64,000 bases of DNA from Shewanella corallii (GCF_023349125.1 NZ_JAKIKT010000007.1:268628-332627); one strand, 5' to 3'. Positions 52,502-62,128 are shown, counted from the first letter of the stretch. The notes: generated from the letters alone by a model not told the origin. Numbers and translations: made by a program.

Positions 52502-52981
52502 ATGCGTACTTTGAACCTTAATCATGTCTACTGGATGGACGACAACGGCCACATCAAACCACCTAAATACCTGTACCTGCTGCTGGCTTTCCTGGCCAAG
52601 GCCTGGGTGGTGTGGGTGATGTCTCTGACACAGCACAGTGATAGAGCTGCCCTGGTTCGTACCCTTTACCCCATGCAGGCAGATTTTGTTCAGGCTTTGA
52701 TGGTAGGCGCCGGAGCGGTGTTTATATTCCTGCTGGTATTGGCTGAAAGACGTCGCAAGCCTGAGTGGGTTATGCCTGTGTTCAAACAGGGGCGGGCTAT
52801 TTTGATGGCTGTGCTGGTGGCAGAGGTTGTGGTTTGGGTACAGAGGTTTACACACTCAGATATGCTGTTTCACTGGGGCGTGGCACTGGATGCTGTCGCA
52901 CTGTTCTGGTGTGGGATTTATCTGTTGAAATCCCGCCATCTCAAGGTTTACTTTAAAAGCTGGATACCCGAGAAGCAGTGA
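52502..52981 (+). CDS. DUF2919 family membrane protein (YfeZ-like)
   Basis: A 159-aa inner-membrane protein. The DUF2919 opening is present (VYWMDDNGHIKPPKYLYLLLAFLAKAWVVWVMSL), followed by three more membrane spans (ALMVGAGAVFIFLLVLAERRR, AILMAVLVAEVVVWVQ, WGVALDAVALFWCGIYLL). The ATG at 52502 is preferred over a TTG 54 bp upstream because homology starts with it, but its ribosome site is poor. Function of the family is unknown. Confidence 0.75.
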   Translation: MRTLNLNHVYWMDDNGHIKPPKYLYLLLAFLAKAWVVWVMSLTQHSDRAALVRTLYPMQADFVQALMVGAGAVFIFLLVLAERRRKPEWVMPVFKQGRAILMAVLVAEVVVWVQRFTHSDMLFHWGVALDAVALFWCGIYLLKSRHLKVYFKSWIPEKQ

Positions 52982-53145
52982 TTTTCAGCCTGGCGGCCAG
53001 TATTTTCGTCCCTGTGATTGGCATATCGCTGGATGGTTTTTGAACAATAAAGCCAACATCCTCCGTAAGGATATTCTCACGTCCGCCAAGATGTTCTATA
53101 TTTCAATGTATTAGTCGACTTCAGGACCATACGGAAAAAGGAGCC

Positions 53146-54363
53146 TTGTTGGCAAAGTCCGATCCGGTTCAGCTGCCGCTGAGCAAGGTCAGGGTAGGGC
53201 ATACGGTTAAGTTGCCCCTGGCCTGGAAAGATCATCCGTTTTGGATAAACCGAATTAAAATCGAAGAACCGGCCCAGATTGAGATGATCAGAGGGCTGGG
53301 GGTTGAGTTCGTCTATTTACTTGCCGGTGAATTACCCCCGGACATTATGGATGATGAGCCAGAAGTCGATGAAGTGGTTACTGAAGTTGCTAAGCCAGCC
53401 AGCATTGATCAGCAGCTGGAAACCCGTAAAGCGATACGCTTAAGCCAAAAAAGGTTTTTAAACTCAGTTAACGGCAGCCGTACTGTTTTTGGCAAGTTGC
53501 TCAGTGACCCGGAAGGTTCCCTTGAGTTGGCAACCGGCTTGGTTGAAGAGCTGGCCGGCCATTTGGATGAAGGTATTAAACCCTACCTTGCTTTGGTGAG
53601 CAGTGGCGAGTCGGTGGTGGGGGTAACTCAACACTCAATCTCTGTTATGGTGCTGGCCATGATGATAGGCAGGGAGATGGGGCTTGACCGTGAACAGATG
53701 TGTCATATTGGTCTTGGTGCTCTGTTCCACGATATCGGCAAACTCAAAGTGCCTGAGTCGATTCGCAATAATCCCGGTGAGCTCACTACCCCTGAGCGTA
53801 ATTTCCTGAAAGCCCACCCCAATTTCGGCCATGAGATGCTAAGTCGCAGTGGCCTGTTCCCTGAGCCCGTTTTGCATATTGTCCGGCATCACCATGAGTA
53901 TTTTGATGGCAGCGGCTATCCCGATGCTCTGGCAGGCAAGGACATTCCGTTGTTGACTCAGATAGTGTCACTGGTGAATGACTTTGATCACCTGTTGGTG
54001 CGTGAAGATGTTCGTTCTCCCCAGGTGGCGCTCGGCTTTATTTTTAAGAAGCGGGCGGGTAAGCACGATATGGAGCTGATTAAGCTCTTGGTGCGGGTGT
54101 TGGGTATTTATCCGCCCGGTACTTTGGTTCAATTGTCAGATGGCTCAGTGGGTAAGGTCATGCTGACTTCCGATAAGGTGAAGCAGCCTCAGGTCTGGTC
54201 CTGCACTGTGGAAGGTGAAGAGCCCTGTCTGCGTTTTTTGCGTCAGGAAAAGGTGCAGGTGCTTGATGTGGTCGCCGCCGATGAATTGGCTCCCCAGGCT
54301 GCCAAAGTGCTGCAGGCATACGCCAATATCAGCTTTTATTTTATCTCGCCCGTCACAGCTTGA
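53146..54363 (+). CDS. DUF3391 + HD-GYP cyclic-di-GMP phosphodiesterase
   Basis: A 405-aa signalling enzyme. An N-terminal DUF3391 domain (LSKVRVGHTVKLPLAWKDHPFW...) precedes an HD-GYP domain with all hallmark motifs: HDIGKLKVPESI, the AHPNFGHEML helix, and HHHEYFDGSGYPDAL. It should degrade cyclic di-GMP to GMP, influencing motility and biofilm. The start is TTG after AAGGAG; a second TTG three bases on has better spacing, so the true start may be 53149. Single-gene unit. Confidence 0.9.
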   Translation: MLAKSDPVQLPLSKVRVGHTVKLPLAWKDHPFWINRIKIEEPAQIEMIRGLGVEFVYLLAGELPPDIMDDEPEVDEVVTEVAKPASIDQQLETRKAIRLSQKRFLNSVNGSRTVFGKLLSDPEGSLELATGLVEELAGHLDEGIKPYLALVSSGESVVGVTQHSISVMVLAMMIGREMGLDREQMCHIGLGALFHDIGKLKVPESIRNNPGELTTPERNFLKAHPNFGHEMLSRSGLFPEPVLHIVRHHHEYFDGSGYPDALAGKDIPLLTQIVSLVNDFDHLLVREDVRSPQVALGFIFKKRAGKHDMELIKLLVRVLGIYPPGTLVQLSDGSVGKVMLTSDKVKQPQVWSCTVEGEEPCLRFLRQEKVQVLDVVAADELAPQAAKVLQAYANISFYFISPVTA

Positions 54364-54470
54364 GTGGGGTTTCCCTCTGACACACTGATGAGCAGTTTTC
54401 CTGTCTTGTGGACTTGTATCCATCCTGTTTGTCTCTATTCTGTAGCAAATTCTAAAAAAGGAACTGACAG

Positions 54471-55292
54471 ATGAAAATTGCCGTGACCGGCTGTGGTTGG
54501 TATGGACTTGCACTGGCTAAGGTATTGCTGCAACAGGGGCATACCGTGATTGGTTCCAAGCGGGACAGTGCAGGTTGTGAACAGCTTGAAAAAGAGGGGA
54601 TTCAGGCGGTGGCACTGGATCTTGCCGCTGAGGTGGATGCTCTGGCCTGCGCACCGCTTGTTGATGTTGATGCCATGGTGGTGAATATACCCCCGGGCCT
54701 TAGAAGAGGAGATTCGGATTACCTCGGCAGGCTGCAAAAACTTAAGCAGTTAATGCTGCCCAACAGGCTGAAGAAACTTATCTTTATTTCCACCACCGGG
54801 GTTTATCCCAATGCCGGACGTGTATCTGAAGCCGATGCCGGTGTTTATTCTACTGGGAGTGAAACATTGCTGGCTGCAGAAGCCCTTTTTCTTGATGCCC
54901 CGGAATTACTGAGTGAGGAAGGTCAGGTATCTGTGCTGCGGTTTGCCGGTCTGGTGGGCCCAGGGAGACATCCGGGGCGTTTTCTGGCGGGTAAAACAGG
55001 GATTACCGGCGGCAATCAGTCGGTTAACCTGGTGCACCTGGAAGACTGTGTGGCAGCGACCTGTTTACTGCTGGATGCCGGGCGGATTGGCTCTGTCTAT
55101 AATTTATGTACCCGGGATCACCTACCCAAAGCTCAATTTTATCCCCTTGCTGCCGCTTCCCTTGGCCTGGAGCCTCCGCAGTTTGGAGATGATGCCGACA
55201 CTGATAAGCAGGTCGATGGCTCCCATATCTGCCGCGAGCTGAATTTCGACTATAGATACAAGTCTTTGATAGATTTACTGAACTTCTGTTGA
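54471..55292 (+). CDS. extended-SDR NAD(P)-dependent oxidoreductase (YeeZ-like)
   Basis: A 273-aa epimerase-like protein. The Rossmann motif is TGCGWYGLALAK at residues 6-17 (GxGxxG type), FISTTGVYPNAG supplies the Ser/Thr and Tyr region, and RFAGLVGPGRHPGRFL matches YeeZ-family proteins. The catalytic Lys of classical SDRs is not in the usual place, as in other atypical members. AAAAAGGAA lies 11 bp before the ATG. Substrate unknown; a terminator follows. Confidence 0.8.
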   Translation: MKIAVTGCGWYGLALAKVLLQQGHTVIGSKRDSAGCEQLEKEGIQAVALDLAAEVDALACAPLVDVDAMVVNIPPGLRRGDSDYLGRLQKLKQLMLPNRLKKLIFISTTGVYPNAGRVSEADAGVYSTGSETLLAAEALFLDAPELLSEEGQVSVLRFAGLVGPGRHPGRFLAGKTGITGGNQSVNLVHLEDCVAATCLLLDAGRIGSVYNLCTRDHLPKAQFYPLAAASLGLEPPQFGDDADTDKQVDGSHICRELNFDYRYKSLIDLLNFC

Positions 55293-55323
55293 GCCTATTT
55301 TCCCTTCTGATTTTCCTCTGAAT

Positions 55324-55358
55324 TGACGGCGCAGTGTTTCCACTGCGCCGTTTTTACT
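55324..55358 (+). terminator. intrinsic terminator of the YeeZ-like gene
   Basis: ACGGCGCAGTG / CACTGCGCCGT stem with a short loop, then TTTTTA. Confidence 0.85.
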
Positions 55359-55365
55359 TTCGACA

Positions 55366-55484
55366 TTGGTCTAATACTGAAGGAGTAGAGTTTGCTTCTT
55401 TTGAAGGATAATTTTTGTTAACTGGTTGTTTTGTAGTGGTTAAGTGTTGACTCTGTTGTGTTTCGCAACCGCCGGTTAGACCAA
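55366..55484 (+). promoter_or_regulatory. paired inverted sites upstream of the symporter genes
   Basis: TTGGTCTAA (55366-55374) and TTAGACCAA (55476-55484) are perfect reverse complements 101 bp apart. The position upstream of an acetate-type symporter suggests binding sites for an activator such as a CrbR/ErdR-type regulator; that identity is inference. Confidence 0.45.
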
Positions 55485-55563
55485 AGTCGCGATTGTGACC
55501 AAGACCCCCCTTGTTAGATTGGAACTCGACTGAACTACTAGAAAAATACAGGGGAGTCACACT

Positions 55564-55830
55564 ATGGCTTTTGAAAATGAAGACAAGGCCAAAGGTTATT
55601 GGCGAGAAAACCTCCGCTTGGTGCTGGGGTTGTTGGCGATCTGGTTCTTTGTTTCTTATATCTGCGGCATTGTGCTGGTTGATGTATTGAATCAGGTTGA
55701 ATTTGCGGGCTTTAAGCTTGGGTTCTGGTTTGCACAACAGGGCGCCATGTACGTGTTCGTAGCTTTAATTTTTGTCTACGCGGTGAAAGCCAATGCGTTG
55801 GACAAAAAATATAACGTCCACGAAGATTGA
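55564..55830 (+). CDS. DUF4212 small subunit of a sodium:solute symporter
   Basis: An 88-aa membrane protein of the DUF4212 family, with two spans (VLGLLAIWFFVSYICGIVLV and GAMYVFVALIFVYAVKAN) separated by the characteristic GFKLGFWFAQQG loop. It is always paired with an adjacent SSS-family transporter, as here (11 bp downstream). AGGGGAG precedes the ATG. Confidence 0.9.
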   Translation: MAFENEDKAKGYWRENLRLVLGLLAIWFFVSYICGIVLVDVLNQVEFAGFKLGFWFAQQGAMYVFVALIFVYAVKANALDKKYNVHED

Positions 55831-55841
55831 GGAGCGCTGAA

Positions 55842-57560
55842 ATGGATTTGCAAACTCTGACTTATATCATTGTTGGCGCGACCTTTGCGCTCTACATAGG
55901 TATCGCCATCTGGTCCAAGGCCGGTTCCACCAAAGAGTTTTATGTTGCCGGTGGTGGTGTGCCTCCTGTAATGAATGGTATGGCGACAGCCGCTGACTGG
56001 ATGTCAGCCGCGTCCTTTATCTCACTGGCGGGTATCGTTTCATTTGTGGGTTTTGACGGCAGTGTTTACCTGATGGGCTGGACCGGCGGTTATGTGCTGC
56101 TGGCAACCTGTATGGTGCCTTACCTGCGTAAGTTTGGTAAGTACACAGTACCTGACTTTATCGGTGAGCGTTACTACTCTCAGGCGGCGCGTACCGTTGC
56201 CGTAATCTGTGCCATCTTTATCTGCTTTACCTATATCGCAGGTCAGATGCGTGGTGTGGGTGTGGTGTTCTCCCGCTTCCTGGAAGTGGAAGTGGATACC
56301 GGTGTTTATATCGGTATGGCCGTGGTGTTCTTCTACGCCGTACTGGGTGGCATGAAGGGGATTACCTACACTCAGGTGGCTCAATACTGTGTGATGATTT
56401 TTGCCTTTATGGTGCCAGCTATCTTCATCTCCGTGATGATGACCGGCCACATCTTCCCTCAGCTGGGCTTCGGTTCTCAGGTGTTGGATGCTGCGGGTAA
56501 CCCTTCAGGTACTTATCTGCTTGAGAAGCTGGATGGTCTGTCTACTCAGCTGGGCTTTAACCAGTATACCGAAGGCTCCAAGTCCATGATTGACGTGTTT
56601 GCCATTACCGCAGCCCTGATGGTGGGTACTGCCGGTCTGCCTCACGTTATTGTGCGCTTCTTTACTGTACCCAAAGTAAAAGACGCCCGCTCAAGCGCAG
56701 GTTGGACGCTGGTATTTATCGCTATCATGTACACCACGATTCCCGCAGTTGCTGCTTTCTCCCGTGTAAACATGATTGAAACCATTAATGGTCCTGAGTC
56801 TACCGGGGTTGCCTATGAGACCGCGCCACAGTGGATTAAGAACTGGGAAAAGACAGGGCTTATTACCTGGGATGACAAAAACGGCGACGGCAAGATGTTC
56901 TACGCCAATGGCGAGCAGAACGAGATGAAGATTGACCGTGACATCATGGTACTGGCGACCCCTGAAATTGCGGATCTGCCAGCCTGGGTGATTGCATTGG
57001 TGGCTGCGGGTGGTATGGCGGCGGCACTGTCGACCTCTGCCGGTCTGCTGCTGGTGATATCCACCTCTGTTTCACACGATTTGCTCAAGAAAAACCTGAT
57101 GCCTAATATCTCGGATAAGAAGGAGTTGATGTACGCCCGAATAGCCGCGGCAGTCGGGGTTATCGTAGCAGGCTACTTCGGTATTAATCCGCCCGGATTT
57201 GTGGCAGCTGTGGTGGCGCTAGCCTTTGGCCTGGCAGCGTCGAGCCTGTTCCCGGCCATTATTATGGGTATCTTCTCCCGTACCATGAACAAAGAAGGTG
57301 CTATCGCCGGTATGGTGACAGGCCTGGCATTTACCTCCGGCTATATCGTTTACTTCAAGTTTATGAACCCGGAACTGAATAATGCTGCCAACTGGCTGTT
57401 TGGTATCTCACCTGAAGGTATTGGCTTTATCGGCATGATAGTCAACTTTGCCGTGGCCTTGGTGGTAAGCCGTATGACCACCAAGATCCCGGATGATGTG
57501 ATTGAGATGGTGGAAGGTATCCGCTTCCCCAAAGGTGCCGGTGGCGCCCAGGATCACTGA
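55842..57560 (+). CDS. sodium:solute symporter, acetate/monocarboxylate type (ActP-like)
   Basis: A 572-aa SSS-family carrier with about 13 membrane spans. Diagnostic blocks are EFYVAGGGVPPVMNGMATAADWMSAASFISLAGIV, GTAGLPHVIVRFFTVP and AAGGMAAALSTSAGLLLVIS. Transport is expected to use the sodium gradient with a small monocarboxylate such as acetate. The ATG at 55842 follows GAGGAG; the short upstream frame is discarded. It forms an operon with the DUF4212 gene and is followed by a terminator. The next two genes are the usual regulators near this pair. Confidence 0.92.
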   Translation: MDLQTLTYIIVGATFALYIGIAIWSKAGSTKEFYVAGGGVPPVMNGMATAADWMSAASFISLAGIVSFVGFDGSVYLMGWTGGYVLLATCMVPYLRKFGKYTVPDFIGERYYSQAARTVAVICAIFICFTYIAGQMRGVGVVFSRFLEVEVDTGVYIGMAVVFFYAVLGGMKGITYTQVAQYCVMIFAFMVPAIFISVMMTGHIFPQLGFGSQVLDAAGNPSGTYLLEKLDGLSTQLGFNQYTEGSKSMIDVFAITAALMVGTAGLPHVIVRFFTVPKVKDARSSAGWTLVFIAIMYTTIPAVAAFSRVNMIETINGPESTGVAYETAPQWIKNWEKTGLITWDDKNGDGKMFYANGEQNEMKIDRDIMVLATPEIADLPAWVIALVAAGGMAAALSTSAGLLLVISTSVSHDLLKKNLMPNISDKKELMYARIAAAVGVIVAGYFGINPPGFVAAVVALAFGLAASSLFPAIIMGIFSRTMNKEGAIAGMVTGLAFTSGYIVYFKFMNPELNNAANWLFGISPEGIGFIGMIVNFAVALVVSRMTTKIPDDVIEMVEGIRFPKGAGGAQDH

Positions 57561-57581
57561 GTCTGATGCCTGACTGAACTG

Positions 57582-57612
57582 AAAAAGAGCGCTTCGGCGC
57601 TCTTTTTGTTTA
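57582..57612 (+). terminator. intrinsic terminator of the symporter operon
   Basis: AAAAAGAGCGC / GCGCTCTTTTT with a TTCG loop, followed by GTTT. Confidence 0.9.
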
Positions 57613-57689
57613 AAGATAAGCCATTGGTCGAATGGAAAAACTATTGAAGACAAAGGTAATTTGTGAGGATAACAGCAAAGGACAACCCA

Positions 57690-59537
57690 ATGGATTCAAG
57701 CGAGCTTCAACCCATTTTTGATTTTGTTAATGGCCTTGTACCTTTCAATCAGTTGCAACCTGAGAGCCTGGAGTGGGCTGCAAGGCAACTGGAGATAGCC
57801 TATTTCCCCGCTGCCTCTCATATTGTGCCCCTGAGTGACGATGACAGGCGGCTTTATATCGTTCGCAGCGGTGCTTTTGAAGTACGGGATAAAGAAGGGG
57901 AGTTGGTCGACAGACTGGGAGAGGGAGATTACTTCGGTTACCCATCATTACTTTCCGGCGATGAGATCAGCAACAGTGTCAAGGTGTTGGAAGATGGGCT
58001 GGTTTATCAGCTTCCCGAAGAGTGCTTCAGTGAATTGTGCAGTGCCAACCGGGAATTCAGTCGCTTTTTCAACCGTGCTTACGCCAGACGTATGCGTCAC
58101 GAGGGGCGTTTTAAAGCCAGGTCTATGCTCACCACCAGTCGTTTGAGCAGTCTGATGTCGTCCGACCCGATAACCATAGATATTGACCAACTGGTGGGCG
58201 AAGCGGCGCGTTTGATGTCGCAACACAGGGTGTCGTCAGTGCTGGTACAGGAAGGTGAACAGCTGGTTGGTATATTGACCGACAGGGACTTGCGCAGCAG
58301 GGTGCTGGCAGAGGACAAAGGGCCATTCACCCGGATAGCCGATGTGATGACAACAGCCCCTTTGACCGTCGAGCCTGAGACCCTGGTATTTGAAGCGACA
58401 GTGTTGATGGGGGAACACAATGTTCATCATCTGCCGGTTACCCGAAATGGCAAGCCTGTGGGTATGGTCACCAGTACCGATATTCTGCGCAGTCAAAGCT
58501 CCCAGCCTTTATTGATGATGGGAGAGATTGACAGACAAACCCATATCGAAGGTTTGGTAAACCTCAGTAAGCGTATCCCCATGTTGCTGCAAAACCTGAT
58601 TAGCGCAGATGCCAGAGCTGAAGAGATAGGACGTATTCTCACCTCTGTCACTGATGCCCTGACCCGCAGATTAATTGAGCTGGCGCAATCTCAGTTGGGT
58701 GAAGCGCCCATGGATTTTTGCTGGTTGGCGTTTGGTTCTCAGGGAAGACAGGATCAGGTTGCCTGCTCAGATCAGGATAATGGTATGTTGCTGGCCAGAG
58801 AGCCGGACAGCCAGGAAGCTGAGTATTTCAGTCAGCTCGCCAAAATTGTGTGTGATGGTCTGGACGCCTGCGGCTATATCTATTGTCCCGGTGACATTAT
58901 GGCGATGAACCCCAAGTGGCGTATGTCCCTTAAAGAGTGGCAGCAAAGGTTCTCCTCCTGGGTAAACAGTCCAGAACCCAAAGCTCTGATGCATGCCAGT
59001 ATCTTCTTCGATATGCGTGCTATCTATGGACCTGAACGTCTGTTCGACGGCTTGCAGTTAAGCGTTCTGGAGCTGACCCGGGACAATGACATCTTTCTGG
59101 CTTTGTTGACCGGCAACGCGATGAACTCCCGTCCACCATTGGGGTTCTTCCGTCAGTTTGTACTTGAGCGTGATGGCAGCGAGGTTAAGGGAATCGATCT
59201 CAAACACAAGGGCAGTGCCATCATCAATGATATTGCCAGAGTGTATGCCCTGAGTGCCGGTGTGCGGGAAATCAATACGCCAAAGCGAATAAGGCAATTA
59301 GTCGATTTGGGAGTTATCAACCGCAAGGATGCCCTCAACCTCGCCGATGCTCAGGAGTTTATTGCCCATATGCGTCTGGCCAATCAGGGGCGTCAATTTG
59401 AAGAGGGTCAGAAGCCTGATAACTACCTGAAACCCGGAGCGGTATCCTCTCTGGTCAGGCATCAGCTTAAAGAGGCCTTTAAAGTGGTTGATGACGCCCA
59501 GTCCGGGATTCGCCTCAGATTTATGCGGGCTTATTGA
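57690..59537 (+). CDS. cNMP-binding / CBS / DUF294 putative nucleotidyltransferase
   Basis: A 615-aa cytoplasmic regulator. From the N-terminus: a cyclic-nucleotide-binding-like domain (YIVRSGAFEVRDKEGELVDRLGEGDYFGYPSLL), two CBS domains (LMSQHRVSSVLVQEGEQLVGILTDRDLRSR; LMGEHNVHHLPVTRNGKPVGMVTSTDIL), then DUF294 with the nucleotidyltransferase motif WLAFGSQGRQDQVACSDQDN (G-S..D.D) and a C-terminal substrate domain. Such proteins probably sense nucleotides and modify a partner. The ATG at 57690 follows AAAGGA. Overlaps the exonuclease gene by ATGA. Confidence 0.88.
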   Translation: MDSSELQPIFDFVNGLVPFNQLQPESLEWAARQLEIAYFPAASHIVPLSDDDRRLYIVRSGAFEVRDKEGELVDRLGEGDYFGYPSLLSGDEISNSVKVLEDGLVYQLPEECFSELCSANREFSRFFNRAYARRMRHEGRFKARSMLTTSRLSSLMSSDPITIDIDQLVGEAARLMSQHRVSSVLVQEGEQLVGILTDRDLRSRVLAEDKGPFTRIADVMTTAPLTVEPETLVFEATVLMGEHNVHHLPVTRNGKPVGMVTSTDILRSQSSQPLLMMGEIDRQTHIEGLVNLSKRIPMLLQNLISADARAEEIGRILTSVTDALTRRLIELAQSQLGEAPMDFCWLAFGSQGRQDQVACSDQDNGMLLAREPDSQEAEYFSQLAKIVCDGLDACGYIYCPGDIMAMNPKWRMSLKEWQQRFSSWVNSPEPKALMHASIFFDMRAIYGPERLFDGLQLSVLELTRDNDIFLALLTGNAMNSRPPLGFFRQFVLERDGSEVKGIDLKHKGSAIINDIARVYALSAGVREINTPKRIRQLVDLGVINRKDALNLADAQEFIAHMRLANQGRQFEEGQKPDNYLKPGAVSSLVRHQLKEAFKVVDDAQSGIRLRFMRAY

Positions 59538-60232
59538 TGAGCAGTGTGCCGGGTCTTACAGCACTGGCTCGCTGGCGCCTGAGCAGACGCCTTAACCATG
59601 AAGCTGAACATTGCGCTGTACCCTGGCTTGCGGCTTATCTGGCGAGCCTTGCGGATTTGCTCAGCCTGCCGGTGTCTCAGATGCCGCTGCTTGCATTTGA
59701 CTTGGAAATGACGGGGCTGGAGCCCAGCGTTGATGAAATATTGAGTATTGGCGCTGTACCTATCGACGGGCCGAGGTTAACACTGACTGGTGCCTGGCAC
59801 AGCCTAGTTGCCGGTGATACCGGGGTAGGGCAGAGCGCCTGTATTCACGGTATTGTGGATCAGGACCTGCAGCAGGGCACCAAACTCGAGCGCGCCTTGG
59901 TGGAGCTGTTTGCCAGAGCAAAAGGCCGCTGGCTGGTGGCCCATCATGCCCCTCTGGATATCAGCTTCCTGACCCATGCGATTGAACACTTGTATGGCAT
60001 TAACGTCAGTTTGCCGGCGATCGACACCATGGCGCTGGAACATCGAAGATTGCAAATGACTCAACAACCCTGGGTTGAGGGCGGCTTAAGGTTGGCTGCT
60101 TGCCGACAACGCTATGGCTTACCACTCTATCCGGCCCACAATGCGCTGATGGATGCTATCGGCTGCGGTGAGCTGCTACTGGCCCAGAAGTCCGCTATGC
60201 AGCCCGCCAGTGTCATCGAGCTATTGCAGTAA
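59534..60232 (+). CDS. DnaQ-like 3'-5' exonuclease (DEDDh)
   Basis: A 232-aa exonuclease: Exo I AFDLEMTGLEPSVDEILSIGAVPI (Asp, Glu), Exo II HHAPLDISFL (Asp) and Exo III HNALMDAIG (His, Asp). It starts inside the stop of the preceding gene (ATGA), so the pair is translationally coupled. This two-gene pairing is common beside SSS symporters; whether the exonuclease acts on DNA, RNA or a signalling nucleotide here is unknown. Confidence 0.88.
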   Translation: MMSSVPGLTALARWRLSRRLNHEAEHCAVPWLAAYLASLADLLSLPVSQMPLLAFDLEMTGLEPSVDEILSIGAVPIDGPRLTLTGAWHSLVAGDTGVGQSACIHGIVDQDLQQGTKLERALVELFARAKGRWLVAHHAPLDISFLTHAIEHLYGINVSLPAIDTMALEHRRLQMTQQPWVEGGLRLAACRQRYGLPLYPAHNALMDAIGCGELLLAQKSAMQPASVIELLQ

Positions 60233-60340
60233 TCGCAACAGGCGTTTACAAATTTTGCCCCCCTTCACTGTCACTTTATGCTTTAGTAAAAAGAGAACAG
60301 TTTATGCTCGGTAAAAGAGCGGTGGATTTGGAGACAGTCT

Positions 60341-60916
60341 ATGGCATGGCCCCTTATTTGGCTTGGTGGCGCGGCACTGGGTGCTTTGGCACTGGCCGAG
60401 GAGAAATCGCGGCGCGACCGGCTTAACCTGGATCGGCGATTGGGCAGGTTATCTCCTGAGGATAAAAAGTCAGGTGCAGCCCTGACGCCCAGCGTATTGC
60501 TCAGAACCGACAGCAAAACGGCTCCGGCTCCAGGCAGTATCGTCTGTTGCCATGTCTATGGGGTGATTGAACACACTGGCATATGGCTTGGTGATGACAT
60601 GATTGCTGAGTTGCATGGTTCCGGGCTTGTTCGGGCTGTATCTCCCCGGCGTTTTTTGGCCGGTCGAACCGGTGACAGTATCTTTGTGGCGGCGACCGCT
60701 TCCCATGAGGCGATGGCGCAGGAACAAACCGCCAAACGAGCCATGGACAATCTGTTTACCTATCGCGACTACGACCTGCTCGAGAACAACTGCCACAGAT
60801 TTGTGTGGTACTGCATGACTGGAGAGGAGCAGGAGATCCGCAGCTTCGACGGTTTTAACGAAAAGCTGAGCCTGCATTTTGGTAAAACCGTATTCTGGGA
60901 TCAGTTGGCGGCATAA
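60341..60916 (+). CDS. LRAT-like (NlpC/P60-related) domain protein
   Basis: A 191-aa protein. It opens with an N-terminal hydrophobic segment (MAWPLIWLGGAALGALALAEE), then a C-terminal LRAT-type domain: H in VYGVIEHTGIWLGDDMIAELHGSG and the catalytic Cys in LLENNCHRFVWYCMTG. Such papain-like proteins act as acyltransferases, thioesterases or amidases. GGAGACA precedes the ATG. Bacterial substrates are unknown. Confidence 0.75.
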   Translation: MAWPLIWLGGAALGALALAEEKSRRDRLNLDRRLGRLSPEDKKSGAALTPSVLLRTDSKTAPAPGSIVCCHVYGVIEHTGIWLGDDMIAELHGSGLVRAVSPRRFLAGRTGDSIFVAATASHEAMAQEQTAKRAMDNLFTYRDYDLLENNCHRFVWYCMTGEEQEIRSFDGFNEKLSLHFGKTVFWDQLAA

Positions 60917-60954
60917 GTACTGCGTCAAGCTACATAATAAATAAGCTACACAAT

Positions 60955-60983
60955 AAAAAAGCCACCTCGCGGTGGCTTTTCTG
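60955..60983. terminator. bidirectional terminator (LRAT-like gene / fabH paralogue)
   Basis: AAAAAAGCCACC / GGTGGCTTTT with a TCGC loop; two convergent genes meet here. Confidence 0.85.
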
Positions 60984-60984
60984 A

Positions 60985-62064
60985 TTAGTCTTCGTGAGTC
61001 TTACTGCAGAAGTAGTCGGCAGCGCGTTTAACCAGCTCAAGACCTGTTTGGTCACAAGGCGGTAACTGCGCATCTGTCTGAGCCAGAGGTGTGACTCTGT
61101 CACCCCATTTAATCACTGCTGCAGCTGAGGTCAGACCGGCACCGAATGCACAGGACAGGATAGTTTGTCCCGGCTGAATGCGGCCCTGCTCGATAGCATC
61201 ACAGATTGCGATTGGAATGGTTGCTGCACTGGTATTGCCATAATTGGCAATATTGACAAAGGCTTTCTCTTTATCAATCTTCATACGACTTACCAGAGTA
61301 TCGATAATGCGCTCGTTAGCCTGATGCGGGATAACCAAATCCACATCTTCTTTATCCAGATCGCACTTCTCCAGTACCAGCTTGCTTAGCTTGCCCATTC
61401 CGGCAATGGCACGTTTAAAGATCTCCTGACCGTCAAACTGGATAAAGAAATCCAGAGACTCGGGGCTGAATCTGTCCATACTGGTACCGAACCCGGCTTT
61501 CAGAATATCGCGGCCAGCAGGGTCGTTATTCAGCTCATAGGCAAGAATACCTTCCTTTTTATCTGTGGCTTCGACCACAGCTGCACCGGCTCCATCACCG
61601 AACAGTACTGCCGTCTCTCGGCGGGACCAGTCCAGATAGAAAGTCAGGCGTTCAGCGCCAATCACAAGGACTCTCTGGCATTGGCCACTGCGGATTTGAC
61701 CGCTGGCCAGGCCCAGTCCATACAGGAATCCACTGCAGGCGGCGTTGATATCAAAAGCAGCGCACTTGGCACCGATGTTAGCCTGGACTGTAGCAGCGAT
61801 ATTTGGAATAAGGGTATCTGGGCTGGCGGTGGCCAGAATGATCATGTCGATATCACTGCCTTCCAGGCCAGCGGCTGCCAAAGCGTGCTTGGCGGCAACT
61901 GTTGCCAGTTCAGAAGTGCCGACATGGCTGATATGACGTTGTTTGATACCTGTTCTAGGACGGATCCATTCATCAGAGGTGTCGATAAAAGTCGACAGAT
62001 CATCATTGGTTAGAACTGCAGGGGGGACGCATTTTCCCCATCCGGTGATAGTGGCATACTGCAT
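60985..62064 (-). CDS. ketoacyl-ACP synthase III (FabH paralogue)
   Basis: A 359-aa KAS III-fold enzyme. The Cys-His-Asn triad is readable: FDINAACSGFLYGLGLA, VDLVIPHQANERI and NIANYGNTSAA. The C-terminal GAGLTSAAAVIKW closes the fold, then about 35 extra residues (VTPLAQTDAQLPPCDQTGLELVKRAADYFCSKTHED) not present in E. coli FabH (317 aa). It has a longer substrate-side region than housekeeping FabH and sits alone, away from fab genes, so it may make a special acyl chain rather than start fatty acid synthesis. GntR regulator 64 bp upstream on the same strand. Confidence 0.85.
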   Translation of the reverse strand: MQYATITGWGKCVPPAVLTNDDLSTFIDTSDEWIRPRTGIKQRHISHVGTSELATVAAKHALAAAGLEGSDIDMIILATASPDTLIPNIAATVQANIGAKCAAFDINAACSGFLYGLGLASGQIRSGQCQRVLVIGAERLTFYLDWSRRETAVLFGDGAGAAVVEATDKKEGILAYELNNDPAGRDILKAGFGTSMDRFSPESLDFFIQFDGQEIFKRAIAGMGKLSKLVLEKCDLDKEDVDLVIPHQANERIIDTLVSRMKIDKEKAFVNIANYGNTSAATIPIAICDAIEQGRIQPGQTILSCAFGAGLTSAAAVIKWGDRVTPLAQTDAQLPPCDQTGLELVKRAADYFCSKTHED

Positions 62065-62128
62065 GAATTTCTCTCGTTATTATGGCGGCAAGTGCCGCAA
62101 ACTCAGGCTGCTTAGACTTGGTTGCCCG

